The position numbers and the translations under genes are program-made. Below the pieces are notes generated by a model, which was not told the origin of the DNA, searched no databases, and saw nothing but the letters and a program-made list of their open reading frames with translations. A stretch of DNA of 13,289 nt, from assembly GCA_903821255.1 (NCBI GenBank), contig CAIJKT010000233.1, positions 1-13,289 of the forward strand, written 5' to 3'. The DNA comes from an uncultured Lentisphaeria bacterium (GTDB taxonomy: Bacteria > Verrucomicrobiota > Lentisphaeria > Victivallales > Victivallaceae). Of this stretch, positions 1 through 6,716 are shown piece after piece. Within the stretch, counting starts at the first letter, position 1. Each line of letters opens with the position of its first letter.

Positions 1-330
1 CTTGATATTGAACCGCGCAGGCTCTGGCCGACCCGTACTTACCAGATCAACTCCAAAGGTGAGCTCTGGCATATTCCCAAAGGTGAAGTTGATATTGACA
101 AACGCTGGACAGCGAAAATATCAGACGACGACGGCAAAGAAGTTGAATTTATTATCCCTATGTTCTGCTTCCGGGAAAACCCGGAAAGCGCCAGACCGTT
201 CCGGTTAAATTTGACAATCCAAAGGGCAGATGGAAACGAAATTTCATGGGTTGAAAAACATCCGCTGGAGTCACGGCTGACTTTCGGAACAGGCAACCCC
301 GCCGACCTCGGCTGGATGCTGCTAAGCTAA
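1..330 (+). CDS. C-terminal fragment of a protein with a CBM9-like carbohydrate-binding tail (5' end outside window)
   Basis: An open frame enters from the left edge in frame 1 (first codon CTT) and ends with TAA, giving 109 visible residues. The layout W-x-A-K-I, then E-F-I-I-P, then R-L-N-L-T-I-Q-R, then a Ser-Trp pair and a late F-G-T resembles the end of family 9-like carbohydrate-binding domains. Those domains typically read 'W..ei.IP', then 'R.NltR', 'sW', 'FG'. In PVC and Bacteroidota genomes such domains often close large secreted glycosidase-like or DUF4838-type proteins, so the full gene may be a polysaccharide-processing protein; the catalytic part is not visible. Codon use matches the neighbouring genes. 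The stop lies 12 bp from the tail of the convergent regulator gene, with no terminator between. The domain call is pattern-based and moderately confident; that this is a coding end is more secure. Confidence 0.6.
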   Translation, partial: LDIEPRRLWPTRTYQINSKGELWHIPKGEVDIDKRWTAKISDDDGKEVEFIIPMFCFRENPESARPFRLNLTIQRADGNEISWVEKHPLESRLTFGTGNPADLGWMLLS

Positions 331-342
331 AGGGGAAGCATT

Positions 343-924
343 CTATTTGATCTTTCGGGCAAAACGGACGACCATATAGAGCCTGGAATCCTTGTCGGAA
401 AGATTTTCAATGCTGTGTTCAACGTCGCATTGATACAGCAGCACATCCCCCTCGTTCAATACAGTGGATTTCTTGCCGGCGGTGACTTTTACTTTGCCGT
501 CAAGCACAGTCAGATACTCCTCCGTTTCCGGATAATGCGGAATGGAACTTAGTATAGCGCCGGGTTTAAAGGTCAGTGTATAAAGTTCCAGGTCCTCGGA
601 CATGGCAATCGGGGAGAGCACCTTGATGTAAACCCCTTCCTCAATCGTATCCAGTGTCGTGATGTCTTCCTTGCGGTTGATGCTGAACTTGCGCACCTTG
701 TCCCCCTCGCCTTTTAGCAGCACATTAAAATCCACTTTCAGGGCGTGCGCAATCTTCCACATTGTGGCGATGGTGGGATTCACCTTGTCGGATTCTATCT
801 GCGAAAGCATTGCCTTTGATACGCCGCTGGCGGCGGAAAGGGTATCCAGCGACAACTGCTGATGCTGACGTTCTTTCTTGACATTCTTACCGATTGAGGG
901 CGGAGCCGGGATATCTCTAGCCAT
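343..924 (-). CDS. XRE-family transcriptional regulator with C-terminal cupin domain
   Basis: The 193-residue protein has the standard XRE-cupin layout. Residues about 11-70 form a helix-turn-helix of the lambda-repressor/SinR type (LSLDTLSAASGVSKAMLSQI, then NPTIATMWKIAHAL). Residues about 112-188 form a cupin beta-barrel (G-A-I-L near 122, EEYLTVLDGKVKV near 135-147, GDVLLY near 159, EHSIENLS near 169). The usual cupin metal site is incomplete: the first His of HxH is Ile128, while His130 and His170 remain, so the barrel may sense an organic ligand without a canonical metal centre. The gene is divergent from tdh-kbl, and regulators of this class usually control the neighbouring catabolic operon; control of threonine degradation is therefore inferred. 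No Shine-Dalgarno sequence is visible before the ATG at 924. The length is typical of the family (about 180-200 aa). Confidence 0.9.
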   Translation of the reverse strand: MARDIPAPPSIGKNVKKERQHQQLSLDTLSAASGVSKAMLSQIESDKVNPTIATMWKIAHALKVDFNVLLKGEGDKVRKFSINRKEDITTLDTIEEGVYIKVLSPIAMSEDLELYTLTFKPGAILSSIPHYPETEEYLTVLDGKVKVTAGKKSTVLNEGDVLLYQCDVEHSIENLSDKDSRLYMVVRFARKIK

Positions 925-930
925 AAATTC

Positions 931-936
931 ACTATA
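931..936 (-). promoter_or_regulatory. Possible -10 box of the XRE-cupin gene, suggesting a leaderless mRNA
   Basis: Read on the minus strand, TATAGT lies six bases before the ATG of the regulator. Transcription would then start at or next to the start codon. This would explain why no ribosome-binding site is visible. The -35 region at normal spacing is poor, so this is only a weak suggestion. Confidence 0.2.
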
Positions 937-954
937 ATGAAAATTTGTTAATTA

Positions 955-964
955 TTTCGAACAA
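955..964 (+). repeat. Direct repeat copy 1, TTTCGAACAA, in the regulator/tdh divergent region
   Basis: TTTCGAACAA here and TATCGAACAA at 1017-1026 share nine of ten bases, including an identical TCGAACAA core, and are 62 bp apart in the same orientation. They flank the predicted tdh promoter. Paired copies around a promoter are typical of regulator binding sites, so these could be sites for the divergent XRE-cupin protein. AT-rich sequence makes chance matches more likely. Confidence 0.3.
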
Positions 965-969
965 GCCTA

Positions 970-998
970 TTGCTTTTTACTTTTTCTGTAATTATAAT
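970..998 (+). promoter_or_regulatory. Predicted sigma70-type promoter of tdh-kbl
   Basis: TTGCTT (970-975) and a perfect TATAAT (993-998) are separated by 17 bp. This puts the transcription start near 1005 and gives a leader of about 65 nt before the tdh ATG at 1072. The perfect -10 and ideal spacing support it, although the local sequence is AT-rich. Confidence 0.5.
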
Positions 999-1000
999 AA

Positions 1001-1013
1001 TAAACAATGTTTA
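1001..1013 (+). promoter_or_regulatory. Candidate operator: 13-bp palindrome at the tdh transcription start
   Basis: TAAACAATGTTTA is a perfect inverted repeat (TAAACA, central A, TGTTTA). It starts two bases after the predicted -10 box and so overlaps the expected transcription start, a classic position for repression. The adjacent divergent XRE-cupin gene is the likely source of a binding protein. Binding is inferred from position and symmetry only. Confidence 0.4.
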
Positions 1014-1016
1014 ATA

Positions 1017-1026
1017 TATCGAACAA
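1017..1026 (+). repeat. Direct repeat copy 2, TATCGAACAA
   Basis: This is the second copy of the TCGAACAA motif seen at 955-964, lying just downstream of the palindrome at 1001-1013. With the first copy it brackets the predicted promoter. It is a candidate secondary regulator site. Confidence 0.3.
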
Positions 1027-1056
1027 AACGTAAAATTCAATATTTAGAATTATGGA

Positions 1057-1062
1057 AAGGAG
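1057..1062 (+). promoter_or_regulatory. Ribosome-binding site AAGGAG that fixes the tdh start
   Basis: A perfect AAGGAG ends nine bases before the ATG at 1072 and directly abuts an in-frame ATG at 1063. The upstream ATG has no spacing and cannot use this site, so 1072 is the start. It also gives the same N-terminus and length as E. coli Tdh. Confidence 0.85.
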
Positions 1063-1071
1063 ATGAAATCC

Positions 1072-2097
1072 ATGAAAGCAATAATAAAACATGAACGCGG
1101 CATCGGCCTGAAAATGGTTGATGTCCCCAAGCCTGAATACGGCATCAATGACGTTTTGATAAAAATCAAAAAAACGTCCATCTGCGGTACGGATGTGCAT
1201 ATTTACAACTGGGATGAATGGGCGCAGCGGACCATCAAACCGCCGATGGTCATCGGCCATGAATTCGTCGGTACGGTCGAAGCTTTCGGCAGTAACGTGC
1301 ATGATGTAAATGCCGGCGATCTGGTCAGCGGCGAAGGGCATATTGTTTGCGGACGCTGCCGGAATTGTCTGGCCGGCCGCCGCCATCTCTGCCCCAACAC
1401 CAGCGGCGTGGGGGTCAACCGCGATGGCGCTTTTGCGGAATATCTTGTGATTCCGGTGACCAATGTCTGGCACTGCAATCCTTCAATCGACACCGATATT
1501 CTCTCCTGTTTCGACCCGCTGGGAAATGCCACCCATACTGCGCTGTCGTTCAGCGTTCTTGGCGAAGATGTGCTGATTACCGGCGCCGGCCCGATCGGCA
1601 TAATGGCGGCGGCGATTGCCAAACACGCCGGAGCCCGTTATGTGGTCATCACCGACGTCAACCCTTACCGGCTGGCGCTGGCGGAAAAAATCGGAGTGAC
1701 CCGCGCGGTGGATGTGAGCAAAGAGAAACTTGAAGATGTGCGGAAATCCCTGAACATGAAAGAAGGTTTTGATGTCGGCATGGAAATGTCCGGCAATGCG
1801 CAGGCGTTGAACAGCATGATTGACAGCATGTGTCACGGCGGCAGGATTGCGCTGCTGGGCATTCTTCCCGACAAAACACAGGTGGACTGGAATAAAGTGG
1901 TTTTCAACGGCCTTACGCTGAAAGGCATTTACGGCCGGGAAATGTACGAAACCTGGTACATGATGACCAGCATGATCGAATCCGGACTCGACATCAGTTC
2001 CATAATCACCCATCGCTTTAACTATACGGAATTCGAACAGGGGTTTGATGCCATGCGTTCCGGGAAATCCGGCAAAGTGGTTTTAAACTGGGAATAG
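1072..2097 (+). CDS. tdh: L-threonine 3-dehydrogenase (NAD+, zinc-dependent)
   Basis: This cytosolic enzyme oxidises L-threonine to 2-amino-3-ketobutyrate with NAD+, the first step of threonine conversion to glycine. The start at 1072 gives 341 residues, the length of E. coli Tdh, and recalled E. coli sequence aligns through nearly the whole protein. Catalytic zinc and active-site residues are at the expected places: Cys38 in S-I-C-G-T-D, and His63-Glu64 in V-I-G-H-E. The structural zinc cysteines are 93, 96, 99 and 107. The NAD-binding Rossmann loop is [10 protein letters not shown]. The C-terminal ITHRF, F-D-A-M-R-S-G and S-G-K-V-V-L signatures are also present. kbl follows after 28 bp and accepts the unstable product. 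Expression is probably from the promoter at 970-998 under the divergent XRE-cupin regulator. Confidence 0.97.
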   Translation: MKAIIKHERGIGLKMVDVPKPEYGINDVLIKIKKTSICGTDVHIYNWDEWAQRTIKPPMVIGHEFVGTVEAFGSNVHDVNAGDLVSGEGHIVCGRCRNCLAGRRHLCPNTSGVGVNRDGAFAEYLVIPVTNVWHCNPSIDTDILSCFDPLGNATHTALSFSVLGEDVLITGAGPIGIMAAAIAKHAGARYVVITDVNPYRLALAEKIGVTRAVDVSKEKLEDVRKSLNMKEGFDVGMEMSGNAQALNSMIDSMCHGGRIALLGILPDKTQVDWNKVVFNGLTLKGIYGREMYETWYMMTSMIESGLDISSIITHRFNYTEFEQGFDAMRSGKSGKVVLNWE

Positions 2098-2125
2098 TCA
2101 AACAACCTTCACGGAGAACATCGAT

Positions 2126-3310
2126 ATGTACGGAGCTATGCAGGAACATCTACAGAAAACGTTGCGGGAAATACGCGACAGCGGACTCTATAAAAACGAG
2201 CGGATCATTACCAGTCCGCAGAATGCGAATATCACCGTAAGCGGCGGCCGTAAAGTCCTCAATATGTGCGCCAACAACTATCTCGGCCTTTCCGATCATC
2301 CGGAGATCGTCAAGGCGGCGCAGGATGGATTGGTCAGCCGCGGTTACGGTCTGTCATCGGTACGCTTTATCTGCGGCACCCAGGACATTCATAAGGAACT
2401 GGAACAGAAACTGTCCGATTTCCTCGGCACGGAAGATACCATTCTTTACAGTTCCTGTTTCGACGCCAATGGCGGATTATTCGAAACTCTGCTTGGCGCG
2501 GAAGATGCCGTCATCAGCGACGCGCTGAACCATGCCAGCATTATCGACGGCATCAGGTTGTGCAAGGCGCAGCGTTTCCGCTATAACAACAACGACATGG
2601 TCGATCTGGAAGCCAAACTTAAAGAAGCCGCCAACTGCCGTTTTAAAATGATCGCCACCGATGGCGTATTTTCCATGGACGGCTATATCGCGAGGCTCGC
2701 GGATATTTGCGGTCTCGCGGAAAAATACGGTGCACTGGTCATGGTTGACGATTCCCATGCCGTCGGTTTCATAGGAGCTAATGGCCGCGGCACCCACGAA
2801 TTGAACAATGTCATCGGCAGAATTGATATCATCACCGGCACTCTCGGCAAAGCCCTCGGCGGCGCCAGCGGCGGCTACACCAGCGGGCGCAAAGAAATCA
2901 TTGAACTCCTCCGCCAGCGTTCCCGCCCCTATCTATTCAGCAATAGCGTTTCCCCTTCAGTTGTCTGCGCTTCGCTGAAAGCGCTGGAACTGGTCACAGC
3001 ATCAACCGCGCTGCGCGACAAACTGGAAGAGAATACCACCTATTTCCGCAACAAAATGACCGCCGCCGGATTCAATATCAAACCGGGCATTCATCCGATC
3101 GTTCCGATCATGCTGGGCGATGCAGTTCTAGCCCAGAATATGGCGGCGCAAATGCTGGAGAAAGGCGTTTATGTCGTCGGATTTTTCTATCCGGTAGTGC
3201 CGCAGGGCCAGGCCCGCATACGCACCCAGATTTCAGCGGCGCATTCACGCGAAGACCTGGATTTTGCCATCAAAGCTTTTTGTGAAGTTAAAAGGGAACT
3301 GGGAATATAG
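2126..3310 (+). CDS. kbl: Glycine C-acetyltransferase (2-amino-3-ketobutyrate CoA ligase)
   Basis: This PLP enzyme of the alpha-oxoamine synthase family cleaves 2-amino-3-ketobutyrate with CoA to glycine and acetyl-CoA, completing the pathway begun by Tdh. The 394 residues compare with about 398 in E. coli Kbl and align closely. Visible signatures are CANNYLGL near 48-55, [16 protein letters not shown] near 78-93, [20 protein letters not shown] near 109-128, and NHAS (His136). V-D-D-S-H-A-V-G near 207-214 contains the PLP-pyridine Asp and active-site His, and T-L-G-K-A-L-G-G contains the Schiff-base Lys242. The start at 2126 has GGAG nine bases upstream; a later ATG at 2138 is too close to its own GGAG. 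Gene order is tdh then kbl, the reverse of E. coli. The stop is 3 bp from the tail of the convergent membrane-protein gene, with no terminator visible. Confidence 0.97.
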   Translation: MYGAMQEHLQKTLREIRDSGLYKNERIITSPQNANITVSGGRKVLNMCANNYLGLSDHPEIVKAAQDGLVSRGYGLSSVRFICGTQDIHKELEQKLSDFLGTEDTILYSSCFDANGGLFETLLGAEDAVISDALNHASIIDGIRLCKAQRFRYNNNDMVDLEAKLKEAANCRFKMIATDGVFSMDGYIARLADICGLAEKYGALVMVDDSHAVGFIGANGRGTHELNNVIGRIDIITGTLGKALGGASGGYTSGRKEIIELLRQRSRPYLFSNSVSPSVVCASLKALELVTASTALRDKLEENTTYFRNKMTAAGFNIKPGIHPIVPIMLGDAVLAQNMAAQMLEKGVYVVGFFYPVVPQGQARIRTQISAAHSREDLDFAIKAFCEVKRELGI

Positions 3311-3313
3311 TCA

Positions 3314-3745
3314 CTACTTTACAGAGTCTTCAGTAGATCGAGTAGAATTCAATTGGAGAGATGCCATATAACCTGTATAAACTAAATTCGAAAGCTCAAT
3401 CAATGGGGCAATTGTTGTGCACAACAGAAGAAAAAATATTAAAGCTCCTGCAAATGACATTTGGCAAATTGACATGATAATCACTATGATCCACAAAACA
3501 CACAACAGCGAGAAGTAAATAAGGTAAACTCGAATAAGTTGTTTCTTTAATATCCATGAAAGCGGAATAAACGGAATAAATCCAAGCCATGCGATGAATA
3601 TGAAGAACAGGCGCTGGTGAAATAGCATTTCTTTCAGAGCAAAACTTGTTAACATATACCATCCATATGCAAAGTACCAAATAAATAAACCGCCAGCATA
3701 ACGCAATAATGACAGTCCATGATTGCATATCATTTTTCTGATCAT
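3314..3745 (-). CDS. Small four-helix integral membrane protein of unknown function
   Basis: This 143-residue protein is very hydrophobic, with four predicted membrane helices at about residues 12-35, 43-66, 71-93 and 97-121. The tail is short and polar (STRSTEDSVK). I do not recognise a family. The start at 3745 is supported by AGGA (TCCT at 3753-3756 on the plus strand) seven bases upstream. The reading frame and its upstream region are clearly more AT-rich than the flanking kbl and methyltransferase genes, with A/T-ending codons, suggesting a recent acquisition or fast-evolving gene. It is convergent with kbl, with only 3 bp between the stops. No partner gene or conserved motif points to a function. 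Confidence 0.65.
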   Translation of the reverse strand: MIRKMICNHGLSLLRYAGGLFIWYFAYGWYMLTSFALKEMLFHQRLFFIFIAWLGFIPFIPLSWILKKQLIRVYLIYFSLLCVLWIIVIIMSICQMSFAGALIFFLLLCTTIAPLIELSNLVYTGYMASLQLNSTRSTEDSVK

Positions 3746-3924
3746 CGAAATATCCTATACAAAATGTTAATATCATTTACATGAATATATAAGAATCTTA
3801 ATCAAAAGCAATATAAAGATGTAACTTAGCTATTGCAAAAAGTATAAATTGAACTCTTTTATCTCGGATGTAAGTTTAATCATGAAAGTAAAAGATCATC
3901 ACTACTGTAAAATCTATTCCAGCT
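3746..3924. other. AT-rich divergent intergenic region
   Basis: This gap of about 180 bp separates the minus-strand membrane protein from the plus-strand methyltransferase. It must hold both promoters, but I see no confident -35/-10 pair and no strong hairpin. An ATG at 3882 opens a frame that stops at 3930-3932 (TGA). It would join the methyltransferase frame if the A4 run at 3890-3893 had one A fewer. Confidence 0.5.
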
Positions 3925-4893
3925 TTGCTTGAAAAAGCGATTGCCGCCCGCGGACATCTGCTCGATGCCCGGCACGAAACCGCCATCCGTTTATTCAACG
4001 GTTTCCTTGAAGGAAATCCGGATATCGCGATTGATCTATATGCGGGCACCGCAGTCATCCATAACTACGCCGACCAGGAACAAGTTGATGAAGCCCTGCG
4101 TGCGCTGCAAAGCCTCCTGCCCTGGATCCGCGTGGTCATACTGAAAACACGCAACAGTCAACTGGCGGAGGAAAGACGCGGCAGGATGCTTACCGGAACC
4201 ATTGCCGACCGGGCGGTACGTGAGCATGGCGTTTGGTATGCGATTGATTTATGCATGAACCGCGATGCCAGTCTGTATCTTGATACGCGGAATCTGCGCG
4301 GCTGGGCGCTGCAACATTTAAGCGGCAAAACCGTTCTGAACACTTTCGCCTACACTGGCAGCCTCGGAGTTGCCGCGCTGGCAGGCGGCGCAAAACGGGT
4401 GGTACAGCTTGACCGCAGCAGTCTTTTTCTCGATATCGCGAAAAAATCATATGAGATGAATAACTTTTCTGTTTCAAAGAAGGATTTTATCGTCGGGGAT
4501 TTCTGGGAGGAGGTCAGCCGGCTCAAGCAGAAAGGCGAGCATTTTGACTGTGTTTTTGTTGATCCGCCATTCTTTGCCGTAAATCATCAGCAAGGCGTGG
4601 TTGATCTGGTCAACAATTGTACCAGAATGATTAATAAAGTACGTCCGCTGATTAATGACGGAGGTTATTTAGTCACGATCAATAATGCGCTGTACGTCAG
4701 CGGAAAAGAATATATGGAAACGCTGAATGAGTTATGCGCTGACGGATATCTGAAAATTGCGGAACTGATTCCGATTCCGAATGACTTTGCGGGATATCCG
4801 CAAACCCTGACCGGCACTCCGGTCACCGATCCCGCCCCGTTCAATCATTCCACCAAAATCGCGATTCTGGAAATCCGGCGCAAAAAAGCCTGA
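3925..4893 (+). CDS. RlmI/RlmK-like class I SAM-dependent methyltransferase (start uncertain)
   Basis: This is a methyltransferase of the COG1092 (RlmI/RlmK-like) type, probably acting on RNA. Counted from the TTG at 3925, residues about 18-50 (RLFNGFLEGNPDIAIDLYAG) resemble the linker domain before the catalytic fold of RlmI. The Rossmann fold follows: motif I NTFAYTGSLG (139-148), acidic loop QLDRS with Asp163, and motif IV F-V-D-P-P-F-F with Asp213-Pro-Pro. The N-terminal PUA domain of RlmI is absent. Where C5-cytosine enzymes have a Thr-Cys/Ser-Cys catalytic cysteine, this protein has LVTINNALYVSG, so base N-methylation or another target is more likely. The frame is open back to 3892 and homology seems to continue upstream (S-I-P-A-L before the TTG), but no ATG is in frame and no Shine-Dalgarno is seen. 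The TTG is therefore a default start. The stop is 17 bp from the convergent GT-C gene. Confidence 0.8.
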   Translation: MLEKAIAARGHLLDARHETAIRLFNGFLEGNPDIAIDLYAGTAVIHNYADQEQVDEALRALQSLLPWIRVVILKTRNSQLAEERRGRMLTGTIADRAVREHGVWYAIDLCMNRDASLYLDTRNLRGWALQHLSGKTVLNTFAYTGSLGVAALAGGAKRVVQLDRSSLFLDIAKKSYEMNNFSVSKKDFIVGDFWEEVSRLKQKGEHFDCVFVDPPFFAVNHQQGVVDLVNNCTRMINKVRPLINDGGYLVTINNALYVSGKEYMETLNELCADGYLKIAELIPIPNDFAGYPQTLTGTPVTDPAPFNHSTKIAILEIRRKKA

Positions 4894-4910
4894 ATTGCAT
4901 TGCCGCGGAG

Positions 4911-6704
4911 TTAAGGCTGCACAGATTTATGAATTCTCTTTTCCGTGTCGTCAACGAGTTTTTGCAGAATATCTTTTTTCCTGCCCTTGGCAGATTCAAG
5001 CCCTGCTTTATAGAGTTTCAAAGCCTCCGGCAACTTGTTCTGCAGACGCAACGCTTCGCCCAGATAATAATAATACTGGCTGTTGTCGTCAGAGGAACCG
5101 GGTACAGGCATTTTACGAAAAACACTTTCGGCTCTTGCCGGGTCGCGGACTCCGAGCAAAGATATGCCGTAATAATAAGCGATGCCGTTGTCACCCCTGA
5201 ATTTGGCATAAGCATCAGCCAGCAGTGAATGCGCCTGCTGATACCGGCCCATTTTCATGAGATTATCGGCATAATTAATATACCCTGGAATATAATCCGG
5301 CTCCTGCTCAATCGCCGCCTGAAAGTGTTGACCGGCTTCGTCAGTGGCTTTACCAGCCTGGTATTGGATCGCTTTACCATAGGCCACAAAGTCAGTTGCG
5401 CGAATATCGACATTAGCCGGAAAGGTAACCAGCAATACCGCAACCCAAAGCAAAAGCATCGGCAGGATCATTAAAATCGTGTTATGCCGTTTCATCTGGC
5501 TGTACGCTCTGTAAAATGGATAAAACATAAGAATTGCGAAAACCGGATACATGATCAGCCGGTATCGCGCCAATGGATAGAAAAAAACTAACGGCATCGA
5601 ATACGCCAGAATGTAAAGCAGCAGCAAACCTTCCTTACGCATCCATTGCCACGAACACAGAATAAACAGGATCGCCGTGAACGCCAGCGGAATTACAAGC
5701 AGCGGCCCGGTCAGGTATTGCAACGGGAAAAGTTTATACTTCATGAAATAGTAATTTACGTTATTGGATATTTCAAAAGGTTTAAACAACAGATAAAACT
5801 TGCAGATGCAGTTATTCAGGTATCTACCAGCACTGAAACTTTGCCGTAAGACAGTTTTTTCGGGCACAGACGCGGATTCTATTACAGGAGACGCCGACTG
5901 CTGCGGACCGACATTCATATCTTTGGGATTTTCAACTTTACCAAGTTTGAAAGCATAATTCCAGTCTATATAAAACGGCATTTTAGTTGTTGCATTTCGT
6001 GCGTTAAACAACATTACCGAACCGAATATTACCGAACAGACCGCAGCCAGCACACCGATCCTGATAAAAAGTTGTTTAGAAATAAGCCTTTTTCTTTTGT
6101 ATTTTGAAAATAAATAGATCACAATCCACAATGATCCAAAAACCAAAAACGGAGCGGAAGAAACTCTGACCAGACAGGGCAGCGACAGACATGTTCCGGC
6201 AACAATCAGTCCGGTAATATCAAAATGGCGTTTTCTCCCCCACAGCAGTCCGAACAGCGACAACGCCGCAAAAAAGACCTGGGTGCTTTCGCGCAGAGTC
6301 AGGCATTCGTGCAACAGCGCAGGCGCATACGTTGCAGCGATTATACCGGAGGCCATTGCCCACAGCCGTTTGCCGGTAAGGTGCAGCGCGCACCAGGCAA
6401 TTACCGGAGCGGCAATAGCACCCATAATGATTTGAATCAGAATAAGGGCTTCCGGAGAATGCTGGCCGTGATTGAAAAACATAACAGCGGCAATCATGAA
6501 TTTATGGATGGTAAATATCGAGAATCCTTGATAAAGCCAACTGCCGATAATCAGCGTAGTCTGCATATCCAGGCCTAGAATATTGCTGTAATACCTGACC
6601 GGCGACTGCAACCAGAACATATATAGAATTGTCCTGATTACAATTGCGGTCAGAAGCGGAATGACCACCACGCCTGCCAGTGTTGTCTTTTTTGATATTT
6701 TCAA
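4911..6704 (-). CDS. GT-C-type (PMT/GT39-like) polytopic membrane protein with C-terminal TPR domain
   Basis: This 597-residue inner-membrane protein is probably a lipid-linked-sugar glycosyltransferase. It has about 10-11 membrane helices: 8-30, then a cluster over 86-233, then 329-428. A loop with Asp46 (LGLDM) follows the first helix, where GT-C enzymes carry a conserved acidic residue. The IQIIMGAIAAPVIAW stretch, the APALLHECLTLRES stretch and a late P-L-A-R-Y-R-L-I-M-Y-P match the pattern of TPR-tailed glycosyltransferases seen in planctomycete and lentisphaeral genomes. Residues about 440-590 form three to four TPR units (AIEQEPDYIPGYINYADNL; YYYYLGEALRLQNKLPEALKLY). The start is TTG: no ATG precedes the first helix, and a TAA lies in frame nine bases earlier, which is the stop of the upstream coiled-coil gene. 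The sequence before the TTG is A-rich with only a weak AAGAAG. Enzymatic activity and substrate are inferred. Confidence 0.8.
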   Translation of the reverse strand: MKISKKTTLAGVVVIPLLTAIVIRTILYMFWLQSPVRYYSNILGLDMQTTLIIGSWLYQGFSIFTIHKFMIAAVMFFNHGQHSPEALILIQIIMGAIAAPVIAWCALHLTGKRLWAMASGIIAATYAPALLHECLTLRESTQVFFAALSLFGLLWGRKRHFDITGLIVAGTCLSLPCLVRVSSAPFLVFGSLWIVIYLFSKYKRKRLISKQLFIRIGVLAAVCSVIFGSVMLFNARNATTKMPFYIDWNYAFKLGKVENPKDMNVGPQQSASPVIESASVPEKTVLRQSFSAGRYLNNCICKFYLLFKPFEISNNVNYYFMKYKLFPLQYLTGPLLVIPLAFTAILFILCSWQWMRKEGLLLLYILAYSMPLVFFYPLARYRLIMYPVFAILMFYPFYRAYSQMKRHNTILMILPMLLLWVAVLLVTFPANVDIRATDFVAYGKAIQYQAGKATDEAGQHFQAAIEQEPDYIPGYINYADNLMKMGRYQQAHSLLADAYAKFRGDNGIAYYYGISLLGVRDPARAESVFRKMPVPGSSDDNSQYYYYLGEALRLQNKLPEALKLYKAGLESAKGRKKDILQKLVDDTEKRIHKSVQP

Positions 6705-6716
6705 TTCAAATAATTA
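6705..6716 (-). other. In-frame TAA plus 9-nt junction between coiled-coil gene and GT-C gene
   Basis: The TAA stop of the coiled-coil gene (6714-6716) is followed by TTA TTT GAA and then the TTG of the next gene, all in one reading frame. No conventional Shine-Dalgarno lies at a normal distance, so the second protein probably depends on reinitiation by ribosomes finishing the first. Occasional readthrough would make a single fusion of about 2,160 residues. The geometry is directly visible; the mechanism is inferred. Confidence 0.6.

Noticed and set aside
1063..1071. Upstream in-frame ATG for tdh giving a 344-aa product
   Set aside because: It directly abuts the AAGGAG with no spacing. The ATG at 1072 has nine-base spacing and matches the known Tdh N-terminus and 341-aa length.
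1483..2013. Minus-strand 176-aa frame inside tdh, plus others at 967-1473 and 1203-1622
   Set aside because: They lie entirely opposite an unmistakable tdh gene, and their products (rich in His, Phe and Arg) show no recognisable domain.
3396..3776. Overlapping minus-strand frame of 126 aa in the AT-rich region
   Set aside because: It overlaps the 143-aa membrane protein in another frame and lacks a comparable RBS. Its product has no coherent domain pattern.
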